This document shows, in pieces, positions 45,954-55,955 of a DNA stretch of 64,000 nucleotides. Made by a program: the position numbers and the translations under genes. The stretch covers positions 496,001 through 560,000 of the forward strand of contig CAWFMT010000002.1 in NCBI GenBank assembly GCA_963817075.1, in the 5' to 3' direction. Positions within the stretch are counted from its first letter, which is position 1, and every line of letters begins with the position of its first letter. The notes below the pieces were generated by a model that saw only the letters and a list, made by a program, of their open reading frames with translations, searched no databases and was not told the origin of the DNA. The stretch is from DASPKM01 sp963817075 (GTDB taxonomy: Bacteria > Bacteroidota > Bacteroidia > Chitinophagales > Chitinophagaceae).

Positions 45954-46613
45954 ATGCCCAAACATACATGCTTATTAACGATATGGTTTTTTACTTTGTT
46001 CATTATCTCATGCGGACAAAAGGATTCTAGTAAACAGTCCGAAATGCAAATCCTTGACGTTCATTTGGACACAATAGAAAGATACATTCCTGATTGGTAT
46101 TCTAAGGATACACGGATACAAGATCGTGCGCAAAAGGCCCATGACATGTTAGGTCTTAAAAGCCTTTATGAAGGATTTGATAGCTTGCAAATACGAATTT
46201 GGATCGAATGTTGGTTAGATTACAGCAATATTATTTCAATATCAAAATCTAAAGGAAAGTGGAAGGCAATCTTTCATTATTTTAAGTTTAGGTTGGACGA
46301 AAGCGGAGGACTGAATTCGGTTAGACACTGGAAAGATCAAAAGACACCTAAATCGGGGTGGAAAATCTTCATAGATACTTTATTGCGTACAAATATTATG
46401 GAATTGCTGGATTATTCCGAATTTAAACCTTATGGATTCTATGGTACAGATATGGAGGGTGTAGGAGTTGAAATCTCAAGTGCTAAAATTTACAGACTTT
46501 ATGAGTATCCTGAATTGCCATCACATCTAAATATTAAGGAAGGTCCTGCAAAACTAGAAGAGGCTCTTGCTCTTATTGAAAGAGAATTTAAGTTTAAGAG
46601 ATGGTGCGAATAG
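45954..46613 (+). CDS. Hypothetical lipoprotein
   Basis: A 219-residue lipoprotein (lipobox IISC, cysteine ~20) with a C-terminal helix KEGPAKLEEALALIEREFKF. A fragment of a paralogue of its tail lies at 35779-35883. The middle part is beta-rich with WIECWLDYSNIISISK. Unknown function. Confidence 0.65.
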   Translation: MPKHTCLLTIWFFTLFIISCGQKDSSKQSEMQILDVHLDTIERYIPDWYSKDTRIQDRAQKAHDMLGLKSLYEGFDSLQIRIWIECWLDYSNIISISKSKGKWKAIFHYFKFRLDESGGLNSVRHWKDQKTPKSGWKIFIDTLLRTNIMELLDYSEFKPYGFYGTDMEGVGVEISSAKIYRLYEYPELPSHLNIKEGPAKLEEALALIEREFKFKRWCE

Positions 46614-46891
46614 TTGTTGTGTTTTGATGCCGTCTTGAATTAGACTATGGCTTCTCTGGATTTACAGCTTTTATTGCCGATGATATACCTGGCGAACTTC
46701 TGATTGATCCATACAGCAGTTTGTTCCTTAACGGTTTGAGTCACACTCTTAAGCTTGCAGGAATGCGATCGTTGCTTATATTTCTTCAATGGTCAAAAAG
46801 CAAGAGTTGATAAATTGATCTCACTCAAGAGCCTGATACTTTTCAAAGCCGGAGTTTTTATTATCATTGTCGAAATTATTCATCACACTTT

Positions 46892-47320
46892 ATGGAAACA
46901 GTTATTCCGAATGAGCATACCACTGAGGTAGAGTATCCATCACTGTCAGACAGAGTTCAATCTACATTCATCGATGCCATCCTTATGATAATTCTGATGA
47001 TGATATTTGCATCAGTGCTCAACCGATATGAAAATGCCCCCAATTGGGTAAGAGCTGTGTTTTTCATAGGTATATGGGGGATTTATGAACCTGTTTGTAC
47101 TGCTTTTGGATTTACTATTGGAAATTACCTGAAAGGAATTCGTGTGAGAAGTGCGTCAAACCCAGACAAGAGAATAAATTTTATCCAGGCTCTATTTCGA
47201 TATTTACTCAAATTCTCTTTAGGTTGGATATCATTTTTGACAATGCACACAAACCCTCAGAGAAGAGCTATTCATGATTTTGCTGCAGGCAGTGTAATGA
47301 TGCGAGTTGGTCGCAGATAG
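46892..47320 (+). CDS. RDD-family membrane protein
   Basis: A 142-residue protein with the RDD pattern: LSDRVQSTFIDAILM (R..D) in the first helix, then GNYLKGIRV, and NPQRRAIHDFAAG near the C-terminus. Three membrane helices. RDD proteins are small transport-like membrane proteins of mostly unknown substrate. Confidence 0.85.
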   Translation: METVIPNEHTTEVEYPSLSDRVQSTFIDAILMIILMMIFASVLNRYENAPNWVRAVFFIGIWGIYEPVCTAFGFTIGNYLKGIRVRSASNPDKRINFIQALFRYLLKFSLGWISFLTMHTNPQRRAIHDFAAGSVMMRVGRR

Positions 47321-47359
47321 AGTTGCCATGGAAATTTATCGGCCATCAGTATAAATTGC

Positions 47360-47923
47360 CTATTCTTTGATTATCTCCATCTTTTTTGCTAATTCTAGAA
47401 AACAGCGGTTAAGTTTCTCTTTATGAGTTTTTATAAAACTCACAACCTCTGATGAACGAGGATTGTCAAATCTGATATCTCCGGCGAGGAGTTCCGAGGA
47501 AAAGCCATTAATATCCCAACCCCATAGTTTTCTTCTGGTCTTGAGGTTAAATCCCATGCTGCATTTGGAGATGTTTCCAATTCTCTCGTTTGGTTTAGCG
47601 AGACTTGTGGTCAAGTGTAGAGTAAAGAATATTTCCAGAGAATCATTACTGGCGAAAAAGGAATTGTATTGCATTTCCAATTCTCCCATGTAATGGCCAA
47701 GATACTCTCTGTCACCAAGCCACGTATAGAGATACCATCGAGCAGAATCATAAAGGTCTCGCACTTGCAAACTATCAATTTGCGTTGGGTATTTAAAACA
47801 TTCATTTCCTGATTCTCCTATTCTGTTGCAAGAAGAAAAGGAAAGAGGAAGAAAAAGAAAAACAAAGGTTTTTGTGCACTGAATAATAGAATTGGCATTA
47901 CAATGCTTCAGAGATTGTTTCAT
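47360..47923 (-). CDS. Hypothetical lipoprotein
   Basis: A 187-residue protein from the ATG at 47921-47923, chosen because it lies nearest the signal (FVFLFLPLSFSSC lipobox). The upstream part of the frame is basic and unlikely. The mature domain is mixed alpha/beta with no recognised family. It faces the RDD gene across a 40-base gap, convergently. Confidence 0.6.
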   Translation of the reverse strand: MKQSLKHCNANSIIQCTKTFVFLFLPLSFSSCNRIGESGNECFKYPTQIDSLQVRDLYDSARWYLYTWLGDREYLGHYMGELEMQYNSFFASNDSLEIFFTLHLTTSLAKPNERIGNISKCSMGFNLKTRRKLWGWDINGFSSELLAGDIRFDNPRSSEVVSFIKTHKEKLNRCFLELAKKMEIIKE

Positions 47924-48196
47924 TTTAGAAGATTTATGTTTGCAGAAATCAATCCTGCTTGCCAGCTTGTATTTCATTTGGTATGATTCACGCAAAGAAA
48001 ATTTCCATACTCTTCCTATTGAAATGGTAGTATTTCATTGACGCTAATGCATTACACTAGGAGAAAGTTTGGCTACAGAAGATCAATTTTACTGCCGTGT
48101 ATTCTTGTTGCTATAATCGTGGATTAACTTTTTCACTCTCCAGGAAGGCAATGGCACAATAGGTTGGTTATGCTTTTATGTATTTTTGTGATCGAA

Positions 48197-49288
48197 TTAT
48201 CCTAGATAAAAGCGTATCTCTTCCAAAAGACTAACCTTCTCACGTGGCAACATGGGAATTCTATTTTCAAGATGGCTTAAAATAATTTTTGCTCTCTTAA
48301 TCTCATTTTCTGGTGGCGTGGTGAACAATTTTGTTGATTTCAATTTCCAACTTTTGAGAAGCAGCCAACTCAAATTTTGAATTTCTGAGTTCTCATCAAG
48401 TAAAGCCCTCAGGAGATCACCAATAATATTCCATCCCCCTACTTTGTCATACAATTTCAAGATTGAATCTTTTGTGTCGTAGGTTCCTGTGAAAAAAATG
48501 TCTCTGACTTTTAAAAGGGTTTCAGAATCACTGCTTTTGGACAGAATATCGACTGCCTTATCTCGAACCTGCTTCGTTGGATGAACAAGAAACTTCAAAG
48601 AATATAGTCTTGCTTTGTCTTCACTGAACTTATTAATTGCATTCAGGCAGGAAATAACCAACTTGCTTTTTTCGGCCTTTATATATTCTTCAAAAATGGG
48701 AAGGTCATTGCTGTTACCTGTTTCAGATAATCCAATCAAACTCCCTGATAGAAATTGCTTGTCTGCTATTCTTTCCCTGTATAGAGTTGCATAATCAATT
48801 CCCTTGTATTTCAATAGGCTCATACTCAATTCTCTTACCGATGCGGATTCGTCTGATAGTAATATCAAGATCCTATTCACGTGATCTTCTATGGATTTTT
48901 TGCTTGCGTATAGCGCTTGTTGTCGAACGCTTGCTGATTTATCTTGTAGAAAGGCATCAATTAATTCTTTTTGAATGGGACGCTCAAATGCTTGTAGTTG
49001 GTCTATGAGTAAAATGCGGACTAGAAAATTTTTGTCCTGGCTTATTATTTTAATCTCTTCATAGGTGGGAAGTCTGCTTTTCAAAAAGATTTTATAATAT
49101 TGGAGTCTGGCTTTATCATCGAGTTTTTTTATTTTGTTGAGGAGTTCTTTTGTGAAGTCTTGTGCTAAAATGAACTGAATAATTTTGCTGTGAAGTTCAG
49201 CCAGATCAACTCGTTTTACTTCTAAAAGCCAGTTAATGGTTGGGAGCAGACTTACCAAATGCGGAGTATAACTGCTTTCAAAAATCAA
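48197..49288 (-). CDS. HEAT-repeat protein, probably N-truncated
   Basis: A 363-residue helical-repeat protein. Paired helices recur about every 35 residues (SASVRQQALYASKKSIEDHV, SASVRELSMSLLKYKGI, KQVRDKAVDILSKS), the HEAT pattern. The frame has no ATG near its 5' end; the only start is a TTG at the edge, with an in-frame TAG just before it. Next to it a 5'-truncated RHS gene points away. Both seem to have lost their fronts at the same junction. Confidence 0.65.
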   Translation of the reverse strand: MIFESSYTPHLVSLLPTINWLLEVKRVDLAELHSKIIQFILAQDFTKELLNKIKKLDDKARLQYYKIFLKSRLPTYEEIKIISQDKNFLVRILLIDQLQAFERPIQKELIDAFLQDKSASVRQQALYASKKSIEDHVNRILILLSDESASVRELSMSLLKYKGIDYATLYRERIADKQFLSGSLIGLSETGNSNDLPIFEEYIKAEKSKLVISCLNAINKFSEDKARLYSLKFLVHPTKQVRDKAVDILSKSSDSETLLKVRDIFFTGTYDTKDSILKLYDKVGGWNIIGDLLRALLDENSEIQNLSWLLLKSWKLKSTKLFTTPPENEIKRAKIILSHLENRIPMLPREKVSLLEEIRFYLG

Positions 49289-50243
49289 GAAGAATGGCTA
49301 CTTATACATTTATTGCAGCAATGAAAGTCAAATCAATGTGTTTTTTGACAATCTGCAAATTGTTCATCTTAGAGGTCCATTGTTAGAAGAGACGCATTAT
49401 TATCCATTTGGACTTGCAATGTCTGGCATCAGTTCTAAAGCAGTAAGTTTTGGAGGTCCTGATAATAAGTATGAATACAATGGAAAAGAGAAACAGGAGA
49501 AGGAGTTTAGTGATGGTAGCGGGTTAGAATGGAGTGATTATGGTGCGAGGATGTATGATGCGCAAATAGGGAGATGGCACTTGATAGATCCTTTATCTGA
49601 CAAGTATAGGAGGTGGTCACCATATACTTATACTGTTGATAATCCAATAAGATTTATTGATCCTGATGGAAAGCAAGTAGTAGCCGCAAATGAAAAGGAT
49701 CGATTGTTAATTGCTTACTTCATAAATAAGATTTCCAAAACGCAATATGAATTCAATAAAAAGGGACAATTGGTTCCAATTATAGGAAGAACTAATGAGA
49801 AAGGATCAGAGACATACTCCAAAGGTATAGACGAAGCAATAATAAATAAGAAAAGCGTTACTCTTCAAATTGGCCAAACATATACAGATGGTAAGGGTAA
49901 CACAAAGTTCGTGGATGCCGATGCAGGAGGAGGCGTTACGTCCACACCAGCAAAAAGTGTCAAAGGTAGCCCTTATGTAGATCAAAGAAACAGGGTGGCC
50001 GGGGATCCTGTAATTACTATTTCTGGAAATCCAAATTTTACCTTGCAAGGAGGAGTACCAGATGCCCCAGAGCATATCTTAATGCATGAAATAGTTGGAC
50101 ACGCACTTCCCATAATTAGGGGTAAAATGAATGGTAACGCAGTCGAAAATGAAAATAAAGTTAGAGCAGAGTTAAAAGATGAATTAAAGGTACCATTAAG
50201 AACCCCCGAACCTTTCCACAAAGAAAGTAACTTTGGTGGTTAA
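49289..50243 (+). CDS. RHS C-terminal fragment with zincin-like toxin tip
   Basis: An RHS core end without its long N-terminal barrel: GYLYIYCSNESQ, YYPFGLAMSGIS, YDAQIGRWHLIDPLSDKYRR and NPIRFIDPDGK mark the conserved autoprotease/hinge. The last ~190 residues are the variable tip. The tip ends with HEIVGHALP and ENENKVRAELKD, resembling the metallopeptidase-type tips found on other RHS proteins; a canonical HExxH is not exact (HExxGH). The frame continues upstream of the ATG at 49338 to the junction at ~49289, so it cannot be secreted in the normal way unless fused elsewhere. Confidence 0.75.
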
Positions 50244-50246
50244 TCA

Positions 50247-50846
50247 ATGAAATACTCAACACCTTTTTATATTAGTGTATTACTTGGTATTGCGCTTATG
50301 CCATCATGCCTGCAAAAGCAATCTCGATTAAAGCAAGTTGGATTGATTTGTGTCAGAGATTTAGACACTCTTCACATAAGACTATCAAATAATACAGACG
50401 ATACGGTTTACATACCCTCCAGTTTCACTGGAACATATAATGTTGACAATGACACAGTATTTTTAGAAGTCATAGATAAATTAAGATTCAATACCGATTA
50501 CTATTATGGTTATTTCAAGTCATTTCCATTTAAAATTTATACTGCAAGAAAATTAGCAGGACAAACTCCAGACACAATTATTAAAGTTGTTAATCAAACA
50601 TATTATTTTAACCAATTTCTTACAAGGCCATTCATTACTCTTTACCCGGATTCGACATATATTCAATCCATCACATTTGATGTTCCCAAAAGAGCAAATA
50701 TTTTGCAGGTTGTTTATTATTACAAATCCTTCAATAGTTGGCTAGGCAGAGATAGTAATTATCTATTAGAAGATTTTATTAGGTTTGATAGTCTAAATGC
50801 TAAATACGTTTCAACATATATTGTTAATAGATTTTTCATAGAATAA
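50247..50846 (+). CDS. Lipoprotein, probable immunity protein to the RHS tip
   Basis: A 199-residue lipoprotein (lipobox MPSC, cysteine ~21) starting 3 bp after the RHS tip. The mature domain is beta-rich (DLDTLHIRLSNNTDDTVYIP). Position immediately behind a toxin tip is the standard immunity location, and a lipoprotein would guard the periplasm against an incoming peptidase. Family not recognised. Confidence 0.6.
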   Translation: MKYSTPFYISVLLGIALMPSCLQKQSRLKQVGLICVRDLDTLHIRLSNNTDDTVYIPSSFTGTYNVDNDTVFLEVIDKLRFNTDYYYGYFKSFPFKIYTARKLAGQTPDTIIKVVNQTYYFNQFLTRPFITLYPDSTYIQSITFDVPKRANILQVVYYYKSFNSWLGRDSNYLLEDFIRFDSLNAKYVSTYIVNRFFIE

Positions 50847-50873
50847 TATTCATCGTAACTGTTTCGAGGATGC

Positions 50874-51227
50874 GTGCAGAAATTAACTGAAGAATTTTTG
50901 AAAGCACTGAATGAAATGGAGGTAGTACTTCTTTCATTACTTTTCAAAAGACATTCTTTGTTTGAAAAGGGTTTAGCCTATTATATCGAGTATAGAAAGG
51001 AAAATAATGCAAGAGTAGAATTTCTTTTCGGGCCATCTGATTGGGATATTGAAATGATCATTTATACTTCAAAAGGCAGATTTGCTTTTAAGGATTTATT
51101 GAGTATCCCGGAAATTAACAGGTGGGTTAATGATAATAGGTATAAACAGGAAAATGGACGTAGTGTAAAAAATGAGTTGGTATGGCTCATCGACTTATTG
51201 AAAGTTTCTCTACCTTATGTGGAGTAA
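50874..51227 (+). CDS. Hypothetical protein, possibly another immunity gene
   Basis: A 117-residue protein starting at a GTG (no ATG upstream). Soluble, with an acidic first helix, then IEYRKENNARVEFLFG and IEMIIYTSKGRFAFKDLL. Sits in a row of immunity-type genes behind the RHS tip. Confidence 0.5.
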   Translation: MQKLTEEFLKALNEMEVVLLSLLFKRHSLFEKGLAYYIEYRKENNARVEFLFGPSDWDIEMIIYTSKGRFAFKDLLSIPEINRWVNDNRYKQENGRSVKNELVWLIDLLKVSLPYVE

Positions 51228-51271
51228 TTGATTGATAAAAGTAAAAGCTGGTGGCAATACGGTATTAAGTG

Positions 51272-51775
51272 ATGGCAAAGACAAACACAAAAATAGGGGA
51301 CGTTTTTTCAGTCAAAATTGACGGCAGTAGCAAGAAATATTTTCAGTTAGTGGCGTTTGATTTAACGCAATTGAACAGTGATGTAATCAGGGCTTTCAAA
51401 ATAATGTATCCTCTTAATGCCAATCCTGATTTATCCGAAATCGTAAACGGGGAAGTTGAGTTTTACGCTCACTGTGTTACAAAACTTGTACTTAAAATGA
51501 ATTATTGGGAGGGTGTTGGAAATATTGCGAACACGTGAAATACATCAAAAATTTTATTTAGGGATACTAATGATTATGGTTCAAAGCCAGGACAGCAAAT
51601 TAAAATATCTCACAAGTGGTATGTCTGGAAAATCAATGACAATGACTTTACGAGGGTAGGAAAATTGGAAGGAGAAAACCGAAAAGCTGAAATAGGAATT
51701 GTTATAAGTCCTGATAGCATAGTCCACCGAATGCAAACCGGGAAGTATGATTTTGTGTATCCTGAATTTGAATAG
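51272..51775 (+). pseudogene. Imm26-like immunity gene broken by one TGA
   Basis: Starts MAKTNTKIGDVFSVKI and KYFQLVAFDLTQLNSDVIR, the typical Imm26-like opening. A single TGA at 51536-51538 (after VGNIANT) interrupts it; the frame then continues TSKILFRDTNDYG, KWYVWKINDNDFTRVGKLEG and ends at TAG 51775. Total 168 codons, the usual length. No other lesion seen. Confidence 0.75.
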
Positions 51776-51812
51776 TGAGAAGTCTGGCAAGTCCGAACTT
51801 ATCCTACCATGT

Positions 51813-52439
51813 TCATTGCGAACTTCTTAGAGAGTTTAATTCCTTGGATAGATTGGATTTTGCTTGCTCCTCATATTTATCCCGAAAATATATTGTCTTG
51901 AATATGTAGCTCATTTTTATAAATGCTTCTAAAACTTTCCTCAGGCCTGGTTTATATACGATGTCAGGATAAAGGCGGTATTCCTTTCGTATTTGTTCAG
52001 TATATTTTTGATAAGATTCATGATCGGAGCCCAGGATCGACAAATCTGCATCGGTAAAATAATTAGTGTCGTTCTCGGAACTTATTTGATGGTGCTTTGT
52101 AGCAAGGATTTGACTCCTGCATTTTTCTATTTTTAGTGATGAGATATTTAATTGCATGAGCCGGTCATGAGCGAAGGCAGCACTTTTCTCTTCGTTATCT
52201 TTTCTTAAAGGGTTATAAATAATGTCGTGATAAGCCACTGAAAAAATAAGGGTTTGCAAATCTTCAATTTTATGTTTTATCGGTAAAAGTTGCTCTATTA
52301 AATTGTTGAGATGATAAATGTTGTGGTAATATCTTGTTGTTTTATCATAGTGTGATTGAATTTCTGTCCATAATTGGCTAGTCAGGGAATTCCCGGAGAA
52401 GTTAGAATACAGTTCAGTCTTGAAAATTGATTCAAACAT
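51813..52439 (-). CDS. HD-superfamily metal-dependent hydrolase
   Basis: A 208-residue protein with the HD signature of the predicted metal-dependent phosphohydrolases: RYYHNIYHL (first H), VAYHDIIYN (HD pair) and ILATKHHQ with DADLSILG (last D). All ligands visible. Substrate unknown. Confidence 0.82.
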   Translation of the reverse strand: MFESIFKTELYSNFSGNSLTSQLWTEIQSHYDKTTRYYHNIYHLNNLIEQLLPIKHKIEDLQTLIFSVAYHDIIYNPLRKDNEEKSAAFAHDRLMQLNISSLKIEKCRSQILATKHHQISSENDTNYFTDADLSILGSDHESYQKYTEQIRKEYRLYPDIVYKPGLRKVLEAFIKMSYIFKTIYFRDKYEEQAKSNLSKELNSLRSSQ

Positions 52440-52458
52440 GGATTACTCGCAGTCAGGA

Positions 52459-53550
52459 TTAGTTCTTATTTCTCAGCATTTCTATTTTGGATTTCAATAT
52501 TCCAAATTGCCCTTCCCGAGCCAGGATTTTACCTTCGGGTGATATTAAGAAATGTTCGGGTATGCTGGCAACACCATAGATGAGAGCGGCTTCATTTGTC
52601 CAACCTTTTAGATCGGACAGATTTATCCACTTCACCTCATCCTTTTGAGATGCGTTCAGCCAGGCTTCCTTGTTTTCGTCAAGTGATACAGCAATGAATT
52701 CGAGATTCTCATCTTTATATTCTTCTGCAGCTTTTCTTATTTCAGGCAATTCTCTTCGGCAGGGTCCACACCAGGATGCCCAAAAGATCAGCACTATGGT
52801 CTTTCCTCTAAAATCAGTGAGCCTTATTTCATTGCCACTTGTATCCTTCAAAGTGAATGGAGGAGCTTCACCACCGATCTTCGGATTTTTGTAGAGTTGA
52901 ATGGACCTTAAAACATCTTGTCCAATCTTGGAATTTTGCTGCTCTTTGCCAAGTCCACTAAAGAGAGTAGAGGTCTCCTGATTTGAAAACGTTTTTTTAG
53001 TTGTTTCCAGGAGTAGTATGTAGGTGCTGATGGTAGAATTTGGATGTGATGTGACAAATCCTGTGTTTTTATTTTTAAGCAAAAGTTTGAGTTCTTCAAT
53101 CTTCGTCTTAAAATTGGTGGAATCCGCCTTTTGTTTCCAGATGCTTTCACTCCATCCTGCCTTCAGTTTATTTAGAATTACCCTATCCTCAGAAGTTAGT
53201 TCCATATATTCGATAAATTCCTCGTGGGTTCGAGATCCTTTTCCTTTCAAAAGGCTCAGATCATTGTAGGTACCATCTAGAAATAAGGTGGAATCTTCGA
53301 TCCAAATTAAATAACCTTGTTTTCGATCTTTTGAAAGGATAAGAAATCCTTCTGGCTGATTTGTTTTCTTAGAGAAAGCAAATCGTAGAACTCCCTTGTC
53401 ACTCAAAACCGAATCAATAGTTATTTTGTCGCTTATATAATAAAGGGTATTATCAGGAATACCTTTCAATGATACTTCCACCCTTACTTGTCTGGATTGG
53501 CCTGTGAGAACGATCGGCAACATCAACAATAAGGCAGTGAGCAGTCTCAT
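52459..53550 (-). CDS. TlpA/ResA-like thioredoxin with DUF4369-type N-domain
   Basis: A 363-residue secreted protein: signal peptide MRLLTALLLMLPIVLTGQ, a DUF4369-like beta domain (residues ~20-125), a helical linker and a C-terminal thioredoxin with WCGPC near residue 250 and the cis-proline (SIPEHFLI). Exported Bacteroidota thioredoxins of this plan reduce periplasmic disulfides. The catalytic pair is intact. Confidence 0.88.
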   Translation of the reverse strand: MRLLTALLLMLPIVLTGQSRQVRVEVSLKGIPDNTLYYISDKITIDSVLSDKGVLRFAFSKKTNQPEGFLILSKDRKQGYLIWIEDSTLFLDGTYNDLSLLKGKGSRTHEEFIEYMELTSEDRVILNKLKAGWSESIWKQKADSTNFKTKIEELKLLLKNKNTGFVTSHPNSTISTYILLLETTKKTFSNQETSTLFSGLGKEQQNSKIGQDVLRSIQLYKNPKIGGEAPPFTLKDTSGNEIRLTDFRGKTIVLIFWASWCGPCRRELPEIRKAAEEYKDENLEFIAVSLDENKEAWLNASQKDEVKWINLSDLKGWTNEAALIYGVASIPEHFLISPEGKILAREGQFGILKSKIEMLRNKN

Positions 53551-53719
53551 GATGGCGAGTATTGGAGGAGAATTAGATTTGGAGTTACAAATTAATCTGT
53601 CTGTGCAATTTAGGGAGATCGGGAGCGGTGGTAGTGTTAATATTTTATTATATGGAATGGTCCGATCGATGCGGATTATTGGAGAATCTGGTATATCTGC
53701 TGTTCAATTGTGAAATTAA
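53551..53719. other. Short spacer
   Basis: About 170 bases between convergent-style neighbours; a plus-strand frame here shows no family features and is not called. Confidence 0.3.
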
Positions 53720-54454
53720 TTATACCTCCTTATACTTTCCTTTCCTTGCATAATAGATTCCAGTAAAATATGAAACCAGTAAGGGTCTAACCAGGATAGC
53801 TGAAACAACTGTCAGGAAAATTAATATTCCATAGGCGGCATCATGGGGCGTGGGATTTCGCCTTCCTTCCATCAGGTCAAAAACAACACGATGAAGATTT
53901 AGGATTGTTAGTGTTGTTATTATTAAGCATATAGGCAATAGGGTCACAGTAAGAATATTGCCTGCGCTTAGATTTGTAAACTGTTTCAAAAAGAAATAGA
54001 GTAAGAATAATCGTCACGTAGCCACAATTGCGAGGAACCAGGCATTAATCGTATTGGCTGTATGAATCGAATAGAATTTTTCAACTGGAATTGCGTAGAA
54101 TAATGCGGGAAAGGAAGTAAGGCTCACAAATGTCAGTACAATAAAAAAACTCCAGTTTGGAATCAGGAACGGCTTTAAAATAATCCAGATAAGAAGGGAT
54201 AAGAGGAAAATATATATCACCGATCCAAGCCCCAGCTTCTGAAGCATCTTTGCTCCCGAATCATCCCAATATCGTCCAATTCCTACAATCCATGTACCAA
54301 GTAGCCCAAATGCAAAATGCTTCCACTGAAAAGTGAGTATTTCTTCTCGGGTAATTTTAAAGAATAGGAGTCTAAAAATCGTTCTAAGTATATTCAAAGT
54401 GTGGAGTTTTAAAAGGATTCTTTGGAAAGTAGAAAAACACTCAAAGGTCCGCAT
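53720..54454 (-). pseudogene. Integral membrane protein gene broken by one TGA
   Basis: A 245-codon frame from the ATG at 54452-54454, which overlaps the preceding gene by 14 bp. TGA at 54014-54016 separates NTINAWFLAIVAT from RLFLLYFFLKQF; the natural residue is probably tryptophan (TGG to TGA). Five or six helices are present in total. A paralogous truncated copy begins the window. Function unknown. Confidence 0.65.
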
Positions 54455-55208
54455 CTGGTGGGTAGGAGGTACAACCACCGCCATCAATATATCCTTCCTT
54501 TACCCAATCTTCGGATTTGAAATAAGCATTGCCGATTATTCTTTCCAGAGCTGGGTCTATGGATTCATTGAATAAAGCATGAAAAACTGAATTCTCTATT
54601 CTATCTGAATACTGAACTTGCAAACCCTCGATCATCTGTCTGCAAATATCAAATGGCACAAACCGAAACCCTTTGAAACGGGCTTCGACTTTACTACATA
54701 AATGCCTGAATATATTTTCGAATTCATTTTCCGGTGAAACAACTAAATAATTTGTACTTCTATACTCCCTCTCATCAATTTCAACAGTGTTCCAATCCTC
54801 TCCAATAACAGTGTAATATGGTCCAACTAAACTAACAAGGAAATGAAGTCCTTTCGTCCGTGTTAAATTATTCAACTTTGCTGTCTCTAGCAACACATAA
54901 GAACTGAAGCAAGGGACCTGCCCATGTGTTGTATCAACAATTTCTTTATTGATTTCAGACCCTATTTCTTCTGTAAAATTCACCCATCTTTCGGTAAAAT
55001 GTGTTTCATTGTGTGTATTATCTAAGAGTATGTCTTCAAGTTCTTTAAGGCCTGGATGGGATCGGTACCTCGGGATTTCATCTTTATTTATACCGATTGG
55101 GTAAAAGTGTTTGATGCTGTCATAAATTTTCCAAAAATCAAATTTGTCGTAATTGAATATTAGCATCAAGTTGGATTTAAAAGTTGAAGTATTCAATATC
55201 ATTCTCAA
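54441..55208 (-). CDS. Hypothetical protein, paralogue of 313-1068
   Basis: A 255-residue soluble protein sharing most of its sequence with the gene at 313-1068 (NYDKFDFWKIYDSIK, GPYYTVIGEDWN, EGYIDGGG). It overlaps the downstream membrane gene by 14 bp, as in the first copy. Start at 55208 or two codons in (MILNTST). No domain recognised. Confidence 0.65.
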   Translation of the reverse strand: MRMILNTSTFKSNLMLIFNYDKFDFWKIYDSIKHFYPIGINKDEIPRYRSHPGLKELEDILLDNTHNETHFTERWVNFTEEIGSEINKEIVDTTHGQVPCFSSYVLLETAKLNNLTRTKGLHFLVSLVGPYYTVIGEDWNTVEIDEREYRSTNYLVVSPENEFENIFRHLCSKVEARFKGFRFVPFDICRQMIEGLQVQYSDRIENSVFHALFNESIDPALERIIGNAYFKSEDWVKEGYIDGGGCTSYPPDADL

Positions 55209-55258
55209 TTTGCCTTGGTGATTCTACATGCGTCCGATTTCATATTCATCTTGAAATG

Positions 55259-55789
55259 CTATTCAATTTCAGTTCTTGACTTCCTTACAATCCTTGTAAT
55301 TAATCCGAGGCTAAAAAATGTAATTCCAACTATTAGTAACCAGTAGTAAAATCTATGAATCCTGCTATTGACTTGAAAAGAATTCACCAAATTTACAGGA
55401 CCAATCCCTACTTCACGACATCTGATCTTAACATGAGAATCATGCAAAAAGACTTTATCTTTTGAATGAATCTTCAACGATAAACTATCTCCTGATTTTA
55501 GACCTAATAATAAGGAAACAGTTCTAGTGTTATTGCGAATCACTTTAAACTCTGTTTCCAATATCAAAAACCGGCACCCATAATTATTGGTTGAGATTTC
55601 AAATCTGACGTTTGATTTTCTTCTATTTTCTAAATATAATGGTCGATTAAGAACTACAATAACTTCTTCCAGATTTTCAGGATCGGTTAATTTTAATCTT
55701 TCATTCAATGCCGCCAGAATTAAGCAGATTCCTGCACAAAGCATAAAGGGCGAAAATGAGATGGGATTCGATTTTTTGGCTTTAATCAA
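55259..55789 (-). CDS. Two-helix membrane protein
   Basis: A 176-residue protein: N-terminal helix (FMLCAGICLILAAL), a ~100-residue beta-rich outside domain with two cysteines, and a C-terminal helix (YYWLLIVGITFFSLGLI) followed by basic residues. No family recognised. Confidence 0.55.
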   Translation of the reverse strand: MIKAKKSNPISFSPFMLCAGICLILAALNERLKLTDPENLEEVIVVLNRPLYLENRRKSNVRFEISTNNYGCRFLILETEFKVIRNNTRTVSLLLGLKSGDSLSLKIHSKDKVFLHDSHVKIRCREVGIGPVNLVNSFQVNSRIHRFYYWLLIVGITFFSLGLITRIVRKSRTEIE

Positions 55790-55843
55790 TTTTTAGATCA
55801 ATTTACCGTTAGGTGTTAGAGGTAAATTTACGGGTTGATGTAT

Positions 55844-55945
55844 TGCCGCAGAGAAGGGGAGAAGCATAGATCGCGCAGAGTTTTCTCTTTAAAATTAACC
55901 ACTAAGGAACAAAGACGCGAAGCAGCGCCAGGAGACTTCTGAAAT
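55844..55945. repeat. Type B and type A repeat pieces
   Basis: 55844-55880 reads TGCCGCAGAGAAGGGGAGAA and on, a type B element; 55895-55945 reads TAACCACTAAGGAACAAAG, a degenerate type A element. Confidence 0.6.
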
Positions 55946-55955
55946 CTTATTTGCT

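Noticed and set aside
46629..46809. Frame LDYGFSGFTAFIADDIPGEL and on, ~58 codons
   Set aside because: Looks protein-like but has no start codon and no recognisable family; possibly a remnant, not enough to call.
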